Assembly: GCF_019168305.1 (NCBI RefSeq)
Contig: NZ_JAHTBI010000037.1
Location: 107,789-171,788, forward strand
Direction: 5' to 3'
DNA: 64,000 nt
DNA from: Pseudomonas aegrilactucae
Lineage (GTDB): Bacteria; Pseudomonadota; Gammaproteobacteria; Pseudomonadales; Pseudomonadaceae
Numbering within the stretch: position 1 is the stretch's first letter; the number at the start of each line of letters is the position of its first letter. Made by a program: the position numbers and the translations under genes. Below are positions 55,824-64,000 of the stretch, in pieces. Below the pieces are notes generated by a model. The model was not told the DNA's origin. It did no database searches and was given only the letters and a program-made list of their open reading frames with translations.

Positions 55824-57038
55824 ATGAAGTTGCCGATTTACCTCGATTACTCCGCGACCACTCCGGTCGACCCGCGTGTCGCCCAGAAGATGAGCGATTG
55901 CCTGCTGGTCGACGGGAACTTCGGTAACCCGGCCTCGCGCTCCCACGTCTTTGGCTGGAAGGCCGAAGAAGCGGTCGAGAACGCTCGCCGCCAGGTCGCC
56001 GACCTGGTCAATGCCGACCCGCGGGAAATTGTCTGGACCAGCGGTGCCACCGAGTCCGACAACCTGGCAATCAAGGGTGTCGCGCACTTCTACAGCACCA
56101 AGGGCAAGCACCTGATCACCTCCAAGATCGAACACAAGGCGGTCCTGGACAGCACGCGTCAGCTGGAGCGTGAAGGCTTCGAAGTCACCTACATCGAGCC
56201 CGGCGCCGACGGCCTGATCACCCCGGCCATGATCGAAGCCAACCTGCGTGAAGACACCATCCTGGTCTCGATCATGCACGTGAACAACGAAATCGGCACC
56301 ATCAACGACATCGCCGCCATCGGTGAACTGACCCGCTCGCGCGGCGTGATGTTCCACGTCGATGCGGCGCAGTCCACCGGCAAGGTCGAGATCGACCTGC
56401 AGAAGCTGAAGGTCGACCTGATGTCGTTCTCGGCGCACAAGACCTACGGCCCCAAGGGGATCGGCGCGCTGTACGTCAGTCGCAAGCCGCGCGTACGTCT
56501 GGAAGCCACCATGCACGGCGGCGGTCACGAGCGCGGCATGCGTTCGGGCACCCTGGCTACCCACCAGATCGTCGGCATGGGCGAAGCCTTCGCCATCGCC
56601 AAGGAACTGATGGCCAGCGAGAACGTGCGCATCAAGGCCCTGAGCGACCGCTTCTACCAGCAGGTCGAAAACCTTGAAGAGCTGTACATCAACGGCAGCA
56701 TGACTGCGCGCATCCCGCACAACCTGAACCTGAGCTTCAACTACGTTGAAGGCGAGTCGCTGATCATGGCCCTCAAGGACCTGGCAGTGTCTTCGGGTTC
56801 GGCCTGCACCTCGGCATCCCTCGAGCCGTCCTACGTGCTGCGCGCCCTGGGCCGCAACGACGAACTGGCGCACAGCTCGATCCGCTTCACCTTCGGTCGC
56901 TTCACCACCGAAGAAGAAATCGACTACGCCGCGCAGAAAGTCTGCGAGGCAGTGACCAAGCTGCGCGAATTGTCGCCGCTGTGGGATATGTTCAAAGACG
57001 GCGTCGACATCTCCAAGATCGAGTGGGCTGCGCACTAA
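55824..57038 (+). CDS. iscS: Cysteine desulfurase IscS
   Basis: PLP enzyme that takes sulfur from cysteine for Fe-S cluster assembly. The 404-residue protein has the PLP lysine in [12 protein letters not shown] and the catalytic cysteine in [20 protein letters not shown]. The ATG at 55824 follows TAGGAGA; an upstream in-frame extension into iscR is rejected. Second gene of the isc operon. Confidence 0.99.
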   Translation: MKLPIYLDYSATTPVDPRVAQKMSDCLLVDGNFGNPASRSHVFGWKAEEAVENARRQVADLVNADPREIVWTSGATESDNLAIKGVAHFYSTKGKHLITSKIEHKAVLDSTRQLEREGFEVTYIEPGADGLITPAMIEANLREDTILVSIMHVNNEIGTINDIAAIGELTRSRGVMFHVDAAQSTGKVEIDLQKLKVDLMSFSAHKTYGPKGIGALYVSRKPRVRLEATMHGGGHERGMRSGTLATHQIVGMGEAFAIAKELMASENVRIKALSDRFYQQVENLEELYINGSMTARIPHNLNLSFNYVEGESLIMALKDLAVSSGSACTSASLEPSYVLRALGRNDELAHSSIRFTFGRFTTEEEIDYAAQKVCEAVTKLRELSPLWDMFKDGVDISKIEWAAH

Positions 57039-57084
57039 GTAGTCGCCGGCAAGAGCGGCTCTCTGATGAGGAAGGAATAGCACC

Positions 57085-57471
57085 ATGGCTTACAGTGAAA
57101 AGGTCATCGACCACTACGAAAACCCACGCAACGTCGGCAAGATGAATGCCGAAGACCCGGATGTCGGTACCGGCATGGTCGGCGCCCCGGCGTGTGGTGA
57201 CGTGATGCGCCTGCAGATCAAGGTCAACGAGCAGGGCGTCATCGAAGACGCCAAGTTCAAGACCTATGGCTGTGGTTCGGCCATCGCGTCCAGCTCCCTC
57301 GCCACCGAGTGGATGAAGGGCAAGACCCTGGACGAAGCCGAAACCATCAAGAACACCCAGCTGGCCGAAGAACTGGCGTTGCCGCCGGTGAAAATCCACT
57401 GCTCGGTACTCGCCGAGGACGCCATCAAGGCGGCCGTGCGCGATTACAAGCAGAAGAAAGGTTTGCTCTAA
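57085..57471 (+). CDS. iscU: Fe-S cluster scaffold IscU
   Basis: Scaffold on which [2Fe-2S] clusters are built. The 128-residue protein has the three cysteines in APACGDVM, YGCGSAIASS and IHCSVLAED, with the HscA-binding region LPPVK next to the last. The ATG follows GAAGGAA. Confidence 0.99.
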   Translation: MAYSEKVIDHYENPRNVGKMNAEDPDVGTGMVGAPACGDVMRLQIKVNEQGVIEDAKFKTYGCGSAIASSSLATEWMKGKTLDEAETIKNTQLAEELALPPVKIHCSVLAEDAIKAAVRDYKQKKGLL

Positions 57472-57500
57472 GTTCGCCTGTTGCAGGTTAAGGAGTCTCG

Positions 57501-57824
57501 ATGGCTATCAGCATGACAGAAGCCGCCGCCAACCATGTGCGGCGCTCCCTCGACGGACGCGGCAAGGGTGACGGCATTCGCCTGGGCGTTCGCACCACCG
57601 GCTGCTCGGGCCTGGCCTATGTGCTGGAGTTCGTCGACGCACCCGACAGCGAGGACCAGGTGTTCGAAAGTCACGGCGTCAAGGTGATCATCGACCCAAA
57701 AAGCCTGGTGTACCTGGACGGGACCGAGCTCGATTTCGTCAAGGAAGGGTTGAACGAAGGCTTCAAGTTCAACAATCCCAACGTGCGCGGTGAGTGTGGC
57801 TGCGGCGAAAGCTTCAACGTCTGA
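57501..57824 (+). CDS. iscA: Fe-S cluster carrier IscA
   Basis: A-type carrier of 107 residues. The conserved cysteines lie in [12 protein letters not shown] and ECGCGESF. The ATG follows TAAGGAG. Confidence 0.98.
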   Translation: MAISMTEAAANHVRRSLDGRGKGDGIRLGVRTTGCSGLAYVLEFVDAPDSEDQVFESHGVKVIIDPKSLVYLDGTELDFVKEGLNEGFKFNNPNVRGECGCGESFNV

Positions 57825-57832
57825 GGCTGCGC

Positions 57833-58354
57833 GTGGGTACTCCTTGTCATTTCGCCCTGTTTGACCTGCAACCTGGCTTTCGCCTGGACCTCGATGCGCT
57901 GGCCGTGCGTTACCGCGAGCTGGCCCGCGAGGTCCATCCGGATCGCTTTGCGGATGCTTCCGAGCGTGAGCAGCGCCTGGCGCTGGAGCGTTCGGCCGGC
58001 CTCAACGATGCCTACCAGACCCTCAGGAGCGCACCCAAGCGGGCGCGTTACCTGTTGGCGATCGGTGGTCATGAGGTGCCGCAGGAAGTCACTGTCCACG
58101 ATCCCGAGTTCCTCTTCCAGCAGATGCAATGGCGCGAAGAACTCGAAGACCTGCAGGACAGCGCCGATCTCGACGGCGTGGCCGCGTTCAAGCGCCGCCT
58201 GAAGGTCGCCCAGGACGCACTCAACGAGGACTTCGCCGCCTGCTGGGATGATGCTGCGCAGCGCGAACAGGCCGAGCGCCTGATGCGCCGCATGCAGTTT
58301 CTCGACAAGCTCGCCTATGAAGTGCGCCAGCTGGAAGAGCGCCTCGACGATTAA
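57833..58354 (+). CDS. hscB: J-type co-chaperone HscB
   Basis: Delivers IscU to HscA. The 173-residue protein starts at a GTG and has a J-domain with the intact HPD tripeptide ([12 protein letters not shown]), followed by the C-terminal helical bundle that binds IscU. Eight bases after iscA. Confidence 0.97.
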   Translation: MGTPCHFALFDLQPGFRLDLDALAVRYRELAREVHPDRFADASEREQRLALERSAGLNDAYQTLRSAPKRARYLLAIGGHEVPQEVTVHDPEFLFQQMQWREELEDLQDSADLDGVAAFKRRLKVAQDALNEDFAACWDDAAQREQAERLMRRMQFLDKLAYEVRQLEERLDD

Positions 58355-58395
58355 CCCGGTGGCGCCGTTGGCGTCACCCCTGGTACCAGATAAGC

Positions 58396-60258
58396 ATGGC
58401 CCTACTGCAGATCGCCGAACCCGGTCAGACGCCTCAGCCCCATCAGCGCCGTCTGGCCGTGGGCATTGACCTTGGCACCACCAATTCGCTGGTCGCTGCA
58501 CTGCGCAGCGGCATTTCCGAACCGTTGCCCGATACCGAAGGTCGCGTCATCCTGCCGTCCGCGGTGCGCTACCACGCCGACCATCTCGACGTCGGCTACA
58601 GCGCCCGCGACGCCGCTGCCCGCGACCCGCTCAACACCGTGCTGTCGGTCAAGCGCCTCATGGGGCGTGGCCTGGCCGACGTCAAGCAACTGGGCGAGCA
58701 GCTGCCGTACCACTTCGTTGGCGGCGAGTCGCACATGCCGTTCATCGATACCGTGCAGGGTCCAAAAAGCCCGGTGGAAGTCTCGGCCGACATCCTCAAG
58801 GTGCTGCGCCAGCGCGCTGAAGCCACCTTGGGTGGCGAGCTGGTGGGTGCGGTCATCACCGTGCCGGCGTACTTCGACGATGCCCAGCGCCAGGCCACCA
58901 AGGACGCTGCGCGTCTGGCCGGCCTGAACGTGCTGCGCCTGCTCAACGAACCCACCGCTGCGGCGGTCGCCTATGGCCTGGACCAGAACGCCGAAGGCGT
59001 GGTGGCCATCTATGACCTGGGTGGCGGTACCTTTGATATTTCGATCCTGCGCCTGACCGGCGGCGTGTTCGAGGTCATGGCCACCGGTGGCGACAGCGCC
59101 CTGGGCGGCGATGATTTCGACCATGCCATCGCGGGCTGGATCATCGAGCAGGCGGGCCTGTCTGCCGATCTCGACCCTGGCACCCAGCGTCAGTTGCTGC
59201 AGGCCGCCTGCGCGGCCAAGGAAGCGTTGACCGAGCGTGATGCCGTGTCCGTTGGCCATGGCGCCTGGCAGGGCGAGCTGACCCGTGCCGGCTTTGACGC
59301 GCTGATCGAGCCGATGGTGGCGCGCAGCCTCAAGGCGTGTCGTCGCGCCGTGCGCGACAGCGGCATCGAGCTGGATGAAGTCGAGGCGGTGGTCATGGTC
59401 GGTGGTTCCACCCGCGTGCCGCGTGTGCGTGAGGCGGTAGGCGCGCTGTTCGGCCGTACCCCGTTGACCGAGATCGACCCGGACCAGGTCGTGGCCATTG
59501 GCGCCGCGATCCAGGCCGACACCCTGGCCGGCAACAAGCGTGACGGCGGCGAACTGCTGCTGCTCGACGTGATCCCGCTGTCGCTGGGGCTGGAGACCAT
59601 GGGCGGGCTGATGGAGAAGGTGATTCCGCGCAATACCACCATCCCGGTCGCGCGTGCCCAGGAATTCACCACGTACAAAGACGGTCAGTCGGCCATGATG
59701 ATCCACGTGCTGCAGGGTGAGCGCGAGCTGATCAGCGACTGCCGCTCGCTGGCACGTTTCGAATTGCGCGGCATCCCGGCCATGGTCGCCGGTGCGGCGA
59801 AGATCCGCGTCACCTTCCAGGTGGACGCCGACGGCCTGCTCAGTGTTTCGGCGCGCGAGCTGGGTTCGGGGGTGGAGTCGAGCATTCAGGTCAAGCCGTC
59901 CTACGGCCTGACCGACGGCGAGATCACCCGCATGCTCAAGGACTCCTTCGAGCATGCCGGCCACGACAAGGTGGCGCGCCAGCTGCGCGAGCACCAGGTC
60001 GACGCCGAGCGCCTGCTCGAAGCGGTGCAGGGCGCGCTGGATGCCGATGGCGAACGCCTGCTGGACGCCGAAGAGCGCCTGGCGATCGAGCAACAGATGC
60101 AAGACTTGCGTGATTTGATGAGCGGTACCGATGGCGCCGCCATCGAGCAGCAGACCAAGCGTCTGTCGCAAGTGACCGATGCCTTTGCCGCCCGTCGCCT
60201 TGATTCGACGGTAAAAGCCGCTTTGGCCGGGCGCAACCTGAATGAGATCGAGGAATAA
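58396..60258 (+). CDS. hscA: Fe-S assembly Hsp70 chaperone HscA
   Basis: Specialised Hsp70 that drives cluster transfer from IscU. The 620-residue protein has [22 protein letters not shown] and [15 protein letters not shown], followed by the substrate-binding domain and helical lid. It is distinct from the HscC-type Hsp70 at 19 kb. Confidence 0.98.
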   Translation: MALLQIAEPGQTPQPHQRRLAVGIDLGTTNSLVAALRSGISEPLPDTEGRVILPSAVRYHADHLDVGYSARDAAARDPLNTVLSVKRLMGRGLADVKQLGEQLPYHFVGGESHMPFIDTVQGPKSPVEVSADILKVLRQRAEATLGGELVGAVITVPAYFDDAQRQATKDAARLAGLNVLRLLNEPTAAAVAYGLDQNAEGVVAIYDLGGGTFDISILRLTGGVFEVMATGGDSALGGDDFDHAIAGWIIEQAGLSADLDPGTQRQLLQAACAAKEALTERDAVSVGHGAWQGELTRAGFDALIEPMVARSLKACRRAVRDSGIELDEVEAVVMVGGSTRVPRVREAVGALFGRTPLTEIDPDQVVAIGAAIQADTLAGNKRDGGELLLLDVIPLSLGLETMGGLMEKVIPRNTTIPVARAQEFTTYKDGQSAMMIHVLQGERELISDCRSLARFELRGIPAMVAGAAKIRVTFQVDADGLLSVSARELGSGVESSIQVKPSYGLTDGEITRMLKDSFEHAGHDKVARQLREHQVDAERLLEAVQGALDADGERLLDAEERLAIEQQMQDLRDLMSGTDGAAIEQQTKRLSQVTDAFAARRLDSTVKAALAGRNLNEIEE

Positions 60259-60261
60259 CTG

Positions 60262-60603
60262 ATGCCGCAGGTGATTTTTCTGCCCCACGAGACATTCTGC
60301 CCCGAGGGGCTGGTGGTGGAGGTGGCGCCGGGTACCAACATCCTGGAGCTGGCGCACGAGCACCATATCGAGATGGAAAGCGCATGCGGCGGCGTGTGTG
60401 CCTGCACCACGTGCCACTGCATCGTGCGTGAAGGCTTCGATTCGCTGGAGGAGGCCGACGAGCTGGAAGAAGACATGCTCGACAAGGCCTGGGGCCTGGA
60501 GCGCCAGTCACGCCTGGCCTGCCAGGTGATCGTCGGCGAAGACGACCTGACCATCGAGATTCCGAAGTATTCGCTCAACCACGCCGCCGAAGCGCCGCAC
60601 TGA
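60262..60603 (+). CDS. fdx: Isc-system [2Fe-2S] ferredoxin
   Basis: Electron donor of the isc system, 113 residues. Cluster cysteines are in ACGGVCACTTCHC with a fourth in LACQVI. The ATG is three bases after the hscA stop. Confidence 0.98.
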   Translation: MPQVIFLPHETFCPEGLVVEVAPGTNILELAHEHHIEMESACGGVCACTTCHCIVREGFDSLEEADELEEDMLDKAWGLERQSRLACQVIVGEDDLTIEIPKYSLNHAAEAPH

Positions 60604-60617
60604 CCGATGGAGCTGTC

Positions 60618-60818
60618 ATGAGCCTGAAATGGGTTGATGTACTTGAAATTGCAATTCAGCTTGCCGAAAGCAAGCCGGACGTCGATCCTCGCTACGTGAA
60701 TTTCGTCGATCTGAGCCGTTGGGTGCAGGCCCTGCCTGAATTCAGCGACGATCCGACCCGCGGTGGCGAGAAGGTGCTTGAAGCCATTCAGGCCGCCTGG
60801 ATCGAAGAAGCCGACTGA
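60618..60818 (+). CDS. iscX: Fe-S assembly protein IscX
   Basis: A 66-residue acidic adaptor that binds IscS. The typical start SLKWVDVLEIAIQLAE and the DPRYVNFVDL motif are present. Last gene of the isc operon. Confidence 0.97.
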   Translation: MSLKWVDVLEIAIQLAESKPDVDPRYVNFVDLSRWVQALPEFSDDPTRGGEKVLEAIQAAWIEEAD

Positions 60819-60848
60819 GCGCACTCGGCAGGTTAGGCAATCCCCTGG

Positions 60849-60879
60849 AACCCGCGTATAATTCGCGGGTTTAATTTTT
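60849..60879 (+). terminator. Stem-loop between iscX and ndk with TATAAT in the loop
   Basis: AACCCGCG pairs with CGCGGGTT around TATAATT, followed by TAATTTTT. It fits an isc-operon terminator. The loop spells TATAAT, so the same bases might form the -10 box of an ndk promoter, but no convincing -35 is seen. Confidence 0.65.
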
Positions 60880-60909
60880 CGCTTCACTTACTGTTTCTGG
60901 AGTTACACC

Positions 60910-61335
60910 ATGGCTGTTCAACGTACGTTCTCCATCATCAAGCCTGACGCCGTTGCTAAAAACGTGATCGGCGAGATCACCACCCGTTTCGAAAAAGCCG
61001 GCCTGCGCGTCGTTGCCTCGAAACTCAAGCAACTGTCCAAGGCCGAAGCCGAAGGCTTCTACGCCGAGCACAAAGAGCGCGGCTTCTTCGGTGATCTGGT
61101 TGCCTTCATGATCTCCGGCCCAGTCGTTGTACAGGTTCTGGAAGGCGAAAACGCCATCGCGCTGAACCGTGAGCTGATGGGCGCCACCAACCCTAAAGAA
61201 GCGGCTGCCGGTACCATCCGTGCCGACTTCGCCGAGTCGATCGACGCCAACGCCGTTCACGGTTCGGACTCCGAAGCCGCTGCTGCTCGCGAAATCTCGT
61301 ACTTCTTCGCAGCTACCGAGGTAACCGCTCGCTAA
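60910..61335 (+). CDS. ndk: Nucleoside diphosphate kinase
   Basis: Balances NTP pools by phosphate exchange. The 141-residue protein begins [18 protein letters not shown] and has the active-site histidine in NAVHGSDS near residue 117. Confidence 0.99.
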   Translation: MAVQRTFSIIKPDAVAKNVIGEITTRFEKAGLRVVASKLKQLSKAEAEGFYAEHKERGFFGDLVAFMISGPVVVQVLEGENAIALNRELMGATNPKEAAAGTIRADFAESIDANAVHGSDSEAAAAREISYFFAATEVTAR

Positions 61336-61363
61336 GCGACAGCTTACGAGTGAGGGTGAATCC

Positions 61364-62512
61364 ATGACGACATCGACTGGTAAAACTAACCTGTTGGGCC
61401 TGACCCAGCCGGAAATGGAAAAATTCTTCGAGACCATCGGGGAGAAACGTTTCCGTGCCGGCCAGGTAATGAAATGGATTCACCACTTTGGTGTCGATGA
61501 TTTCGACGCCATGACGAATGTCGGCAAGGCCTTGCGCGAAAAGCTCAAGGCTGTTGCCGAGATTCGCGGCCCCGAAGTGGTCAGCGAGGACATCTCCACC
61601 GACGGCACCCGCAAATGGGTGGTGCGCGTGGCGTCCGGCAGCTGTGTCGAGACCGTGTACATCCCCCAGGGCAAGCGTGGCACGCTGTGTGTCTCGTCCC
61701 AGGCCGGTTGCGCCCTGGACTGCAGTTTCTGCTCCACCGGCAAGCAAGGATTCAACAGCAACCTCACCGCCGCCGAAGTGATCGGCCAGGTGTGGATTGC
61801 CAACAAGTCGTTCGGCAGCATTCCGGCCACCATCGACCGCGCCATCACCAACGTGGTGATGATGGGCATGGGTGAGCCGCTGCTGAACTTCGACAACGTG
61901 GTCGCCGCCATGCACCTGATGATGGACGACCTGGGCTACGGCATCTCCAAGCGCCGGGTGACGCTGTCCACTTCCGGCGTGGTGCCGATGATCGACCAGT
62001 TGGCCAAGCACATCGACGTGTCCCTGGCCCTGTCGCTGCACGCGCCCAACGACGCCCTGCGCAACGAACTGGTACCGATCAACAAGAAGTACCCGCTCAA
62101 GGTGCTGCTCGAGTCGTGCATGCGCTACATGGCCGAACTCGGCGAGAAGCGTGTGCTCACCATCGAGTACACCCTGCTCAAGGACGTCAACGACAAGCTC
62201 GAGCACGCGGTCGAGATGGTCGAGCTGCTCAAGAACATCCCGTGCAAGATCAACCTGATCCCGTTCAACCCGTTCCCGCACTCCGGTTACGAGCGCCCGA
62301 GCAACAACGCGATCCGCCGCTTCCAGGACCACCTGCACCAGGCCGGCTACAACGTCACCGTACGCACCACCCGTGGTGAGGACATCGACGCCGCCTGTGG
62401 TCAGCTGGTCGGCCAGGTCATGGACCGCACGCGCCGCAGTGAGCGCTATATCGCCGTACGGCAACTCAATGCCGATACCGATATGCCGCACAACGGCGCG
62501 GCGGGCAACTGA
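61364..62512 (+). CDS. rlmN: Dual-specificity 23S rRNA/tRNA adenine-C2 methyltransferase RlmN
   Basis: Radical SAM enzyme that methylates A2503 of 23S rRNA and A37 of some tRNAs. The 382-residue protein has the cluster motif [37 protein letters not shown] and the C-terminal [11 protein letters not shown] with a catalytic cysteine. Confidence 0.98.
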   Translation: MTTSTGKTNLLGLTQPEMEKFFETIGEKRFRAGQVMKWIHHFGVDDFDAMTNVGKALREKLKAVAEIRGPEVVSEDISTDGTRKWVVRVASGSCVETVYIPQGKRGTLCVSSQAGCALDCSFCSTGKQGFNSNLTAAEVIGQVWIANKSFGSIPATIDRAITNVVMMGMGEPLLNFDNVVAAMHLMMDDLGYGISKRRVTLSTSGVVPMIDQLAKHIDVSLALSLHAPNDALRNELVPINKKYPLKVLLESCMRYMAELGEKRVLTIEYTLLKDVNDKLEHAVEMVELLKNIPCKINLIPFNPFPHSGYERPSNNAIRRFQDHLHQAGYNVTVRTTRGEDIDAACGQLVGQVMDRTRRSERYIAVRQLNADTDMPHNGAAGN

Positions 62513-62519
62513 GGCCGGC

Positions 62520-63278
62520 ATGGGCCTGCGCGCCGCGCTGCCAATCCTCGTGCTGACGCTGCTTGCCGGCTGCGTCAGCAGCGGCAGTTCCAATCCGCTC
62601 AGCAGCGGCAAGGGGCGCGAAGAAGCTCGCCAGGCCTATGTGCAACTGGGCCTGGGGTATTTGCAACAAGGTTTGACCGAGCGCGCCAAGGCGCCGTTGA
62701 AAAAGGCCCTTGAGCTGGACGCTCGCGATCCGGCCGCGCACGCTGCGCTGGCCCTGGTGTTCCAGCGTGAAGACGAGCCGGCACTGGCCGAGGTGCATTT
62801 TGCCAAGGCCCTGGCAGCCCGCCCGGGCGACGCGCGTATCCGCAACAACTACGGCAGTTTCCTGTATGCGCAGGGGCAGTATGCCCAGGCTCAGCAGATG
62901 TTTCGCCAAGCGGCGGCCGATACCCTGTATCCTGAACGCTCCCGGGTTTTTGAAAACCTTGGCCTGACCGCCTTGAAGCTGGGTCAGCGCGAGCAGGCGC
63001 GTGAACACCTGCACAAGGCATTACGGCTCAACCAGCAGCAACCACGCGCGTTGCTCGAAATGGCTGAGTTGTCTTACGAAGACAGGCATTATGTGCCGGC
63101 GCGCGACTACTACGATCGTTTCAGTCAGCTGGACGGTCCGAACCCCCGCAGCCTGTTGCTGGGTTCGCGCCTGGCGAGTGTGTTCGAAGAACCTGACAAG
63201 GCCGCCGATCTGGGCGTGCAATTACAACGACTTTATCCCGGTACGCCGGAATATCAGCAATACCTGTCGGAGCAATGA
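62520..63278 (+). CDS. pilF: Type IV pilus biogenesis lipoprotein PilF
   Basis: Pilotin for the PilQ secretin. The 252-residue protein has a lipobox (LLAGC) at the end of the signal peptide and several TPR repeats (for example EEARQAYVQLGLGYLQQG, YGSFLYAQGQYAQAQQMF). The ATG at 62520 gives the lipoprotein signal; an earlier in-frame start overlaps rlmN. Confidence 0.93.
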   Translation: MGLRAALPILVLTLLAGCVSSGSSNPLSSGKGREEARQAYVQLGLGYLQQGLTERAKAPLKKALELDARDPAAHAALALVFQREDEPALAEVHFAKALAARPGDARIRNNYGSFLYAQGQYAQAQQMFRQAAADTLYPERSRVFENLGLTALKLGQREQAREHLHKALRLNQQQPRALLEMAELSYEDRHYVPARDYYDRFSQLDGPNPRSLLLGSRLASVFEEPDKAADLGVQLQRLYPGTPEYQQYLSEQ

Positions 63279-64000
63279 TGAAAGCGGCGCATCCCGAAGT
63301 AGCAGCAGCGACTCGCCAGAATCCCGGTGAGACCTTGCGTCAGGCCCGTGAAAGCAAGGGTTTGTCGCAGGCCGAAGTGGCCCGCAAGCTCAACCTGACC
63401 GTGAGCTCGCTGAACAACCTTGAAACCGGTGCGTTCGACAAGCTGCCAGGGCATACCTTTGCCCGCGGCTATATCCGCGCCTACGCCAAGCTGTTCGAGA
63501 TGGACCAGGCCGAACTGGTGCTGGCCTTCGACCAGGCCACCGGCAGCAATGCCCAGGGCAGTGACGTGCACGCGCTGGGGCGTATCGAGGAGCCGGTGCG
63601 CCTGTCGCACAACCTCTTGCGCATCGTCAGCCTGTTGCTGCTGATCGTGGTGATCGGCGGCGGCTTCTTCTGGTGGCAGGACCAGAGCAGCCTGCGCGGC
63701 AAGGACCTGGCGAATCTGGCCATGGAGCACGTCGAAGTCGAAAGCGCCGACGGCACCACCCAGATTCACCCGCTGGATGAGCCCGAAGACCAGGCCGTTG
63801 CCGAAGGCCAGCAGGCTCAGACCACGCCGCTGGCCCTGGAGCCGTCTCAGGCGGGGGCCACCGATGCCGCGCCTGCGCCTGAAGCGCCTGCCGCCGCTGC
63901 CCCGGCCCCAAGCACCCCGGCCGCACCTGTGGCAGCTGCACCCGCTGCCCCGGCGGCCGTCGTGCCTGCTCCCGCGCCTGCCGCTACCCCGGCTCCGGCC
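63275..64000 (+). CDS. RodZ-like helix-turn-helix membrane protein, partial
   Basis: Starts at 63275 overlapping the pilF stop (ATGA) and runs past the window end. A Cro/CI-type helix-turn-helix (ETLRQARESKGLSQAEVARK and NLETGAFDKLPGHTFARGY) is followed by a membrane helix (IVSLLLLIVVIGGGFFWW) and an Ala/Pro-rich linker of low complexity that reaches base 64000. This is the RodZ architecture, linking the cell-shape actin MreB to the membrane. The C-terminal periplasmic domain is outside the window. Confidence 0.9.
   Translation, partial: MMKAAHPEVAAATRQNPGETLRQARESKGLSQAEVARKLNLTVSSLNNLETGAFDKLPGHTFARGYIRAYAKLFEMDQAELVLAFDQATGSNAQGSDVHALGRIEEPVRLSHNLLRIVSLLLLIVVIGGGFFWWQDQSSLRGKDLANLAMEHVEVESADGTTQIHPLDEPEDQAVAEGQQAQTTPLALEPSQAGATDAAPAPEAPAAAAPAPSTPAAPVAAAPAAPAAVVPAPAPAATPAPA

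Noticed and set aside
58402..60417. A 671-codon antisense frame over hscA and fdx
   Set aside because: hscA and fdx are certain; this frame is a codon-bias shadow.

Overview
This window is chromosomal DNA of a gammaproteobacterium, most likely a member of the Pseudomonas putida group. The evidence is high-GC coding with NNC/NNG-rich codons, a cyoABCDE operon, the order queA-tgt-yajC-secD-secF, a complete isc cluster followed by ndk-rlmN-pilF-rodZ-like, an FpvA-type TonB receptor with its own ECF sigma/anti-sigma pair, and short REP-like palindromes of the pseudomonad type. The species placement is inferred from synteny I know from P. putida; no search was run.

Layout. 0.4-5.2 kb: cytochrome bo3 ubiquinol oxidase (cyoABCDE), closed by a strong terminator. 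5.4-8.4 kb: a GXSXG hydrolase of unknown role, the alanine aminotransferase alaC and a YkgJ-type cysteine-cluster protein. 8.7-18.9 kb: one 3411-residue autotransporter built from about 23 tandem beta-strand modules. 19.0-22.9 kb: an HscC-type Hsp70, a membrane-anchored J-domain partner and a GNAT acetyltransferase. 23.0-25.4 kb: three tandem related small membrane proteins and two tandem LprI/DUF1311-like secreted proteins. 25.5-29.5 kb: a CrtZ-like hydroxylase, a divergent DMT exporter/AraC pair, a lipoprotein, an unknown protein and a YecA/UPF0149 protein. 29.7-35.1 kb: a complete type I secretion operon (ABC, HlyD, TolC-like) followed by a small RTX protein that is its likely cargo. 35.2-39.6 kb: two unknown proteins, an SDR lacking the catalytic Tyr, a CPBP membrane protease and a second divergent AraC/DMT exporter pair. 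39.8-43.7 kb: Fur-type operator, ECF sigma, FecR-like anti-sigma and TonB siderophore receptor. 43.9-46.2 kb: a small lower-GC insertion at the 3' end of tRNA-Leu(CAA), carrying two divergent genes of unknown function whose proteins end in nearly the same five residues, plus an IS5-type transposase remnant. 46.2-64 kb: conserved core genes: tRNA-Leu, queA, tgt, yajC, secD, secF, a glycine-zipper protein, suhB, trmJ, cysE, iscRSUA-hscBA-fdx-iscX, ndk, rlmN, pilF and a RodZ-like gene that runs off the end.

How the genes work together. The core right half supplies tRNA modification, Sec translocation, Fe-S cluster assembly (probably under IscR feedback) and polar pilus/cell-shape factors. The left half is envelope and respiration: terminal oxidase, giant autotransporter, type I secretion and iron uptake. 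The most novel-looking material is the tRNA-Leu insertion with its divergent SAP[ML]G-ending protein pair. After that come the dedicated type I secretion/RTX locus, the tandem membrane-protein family and the giant modular autotransporter.
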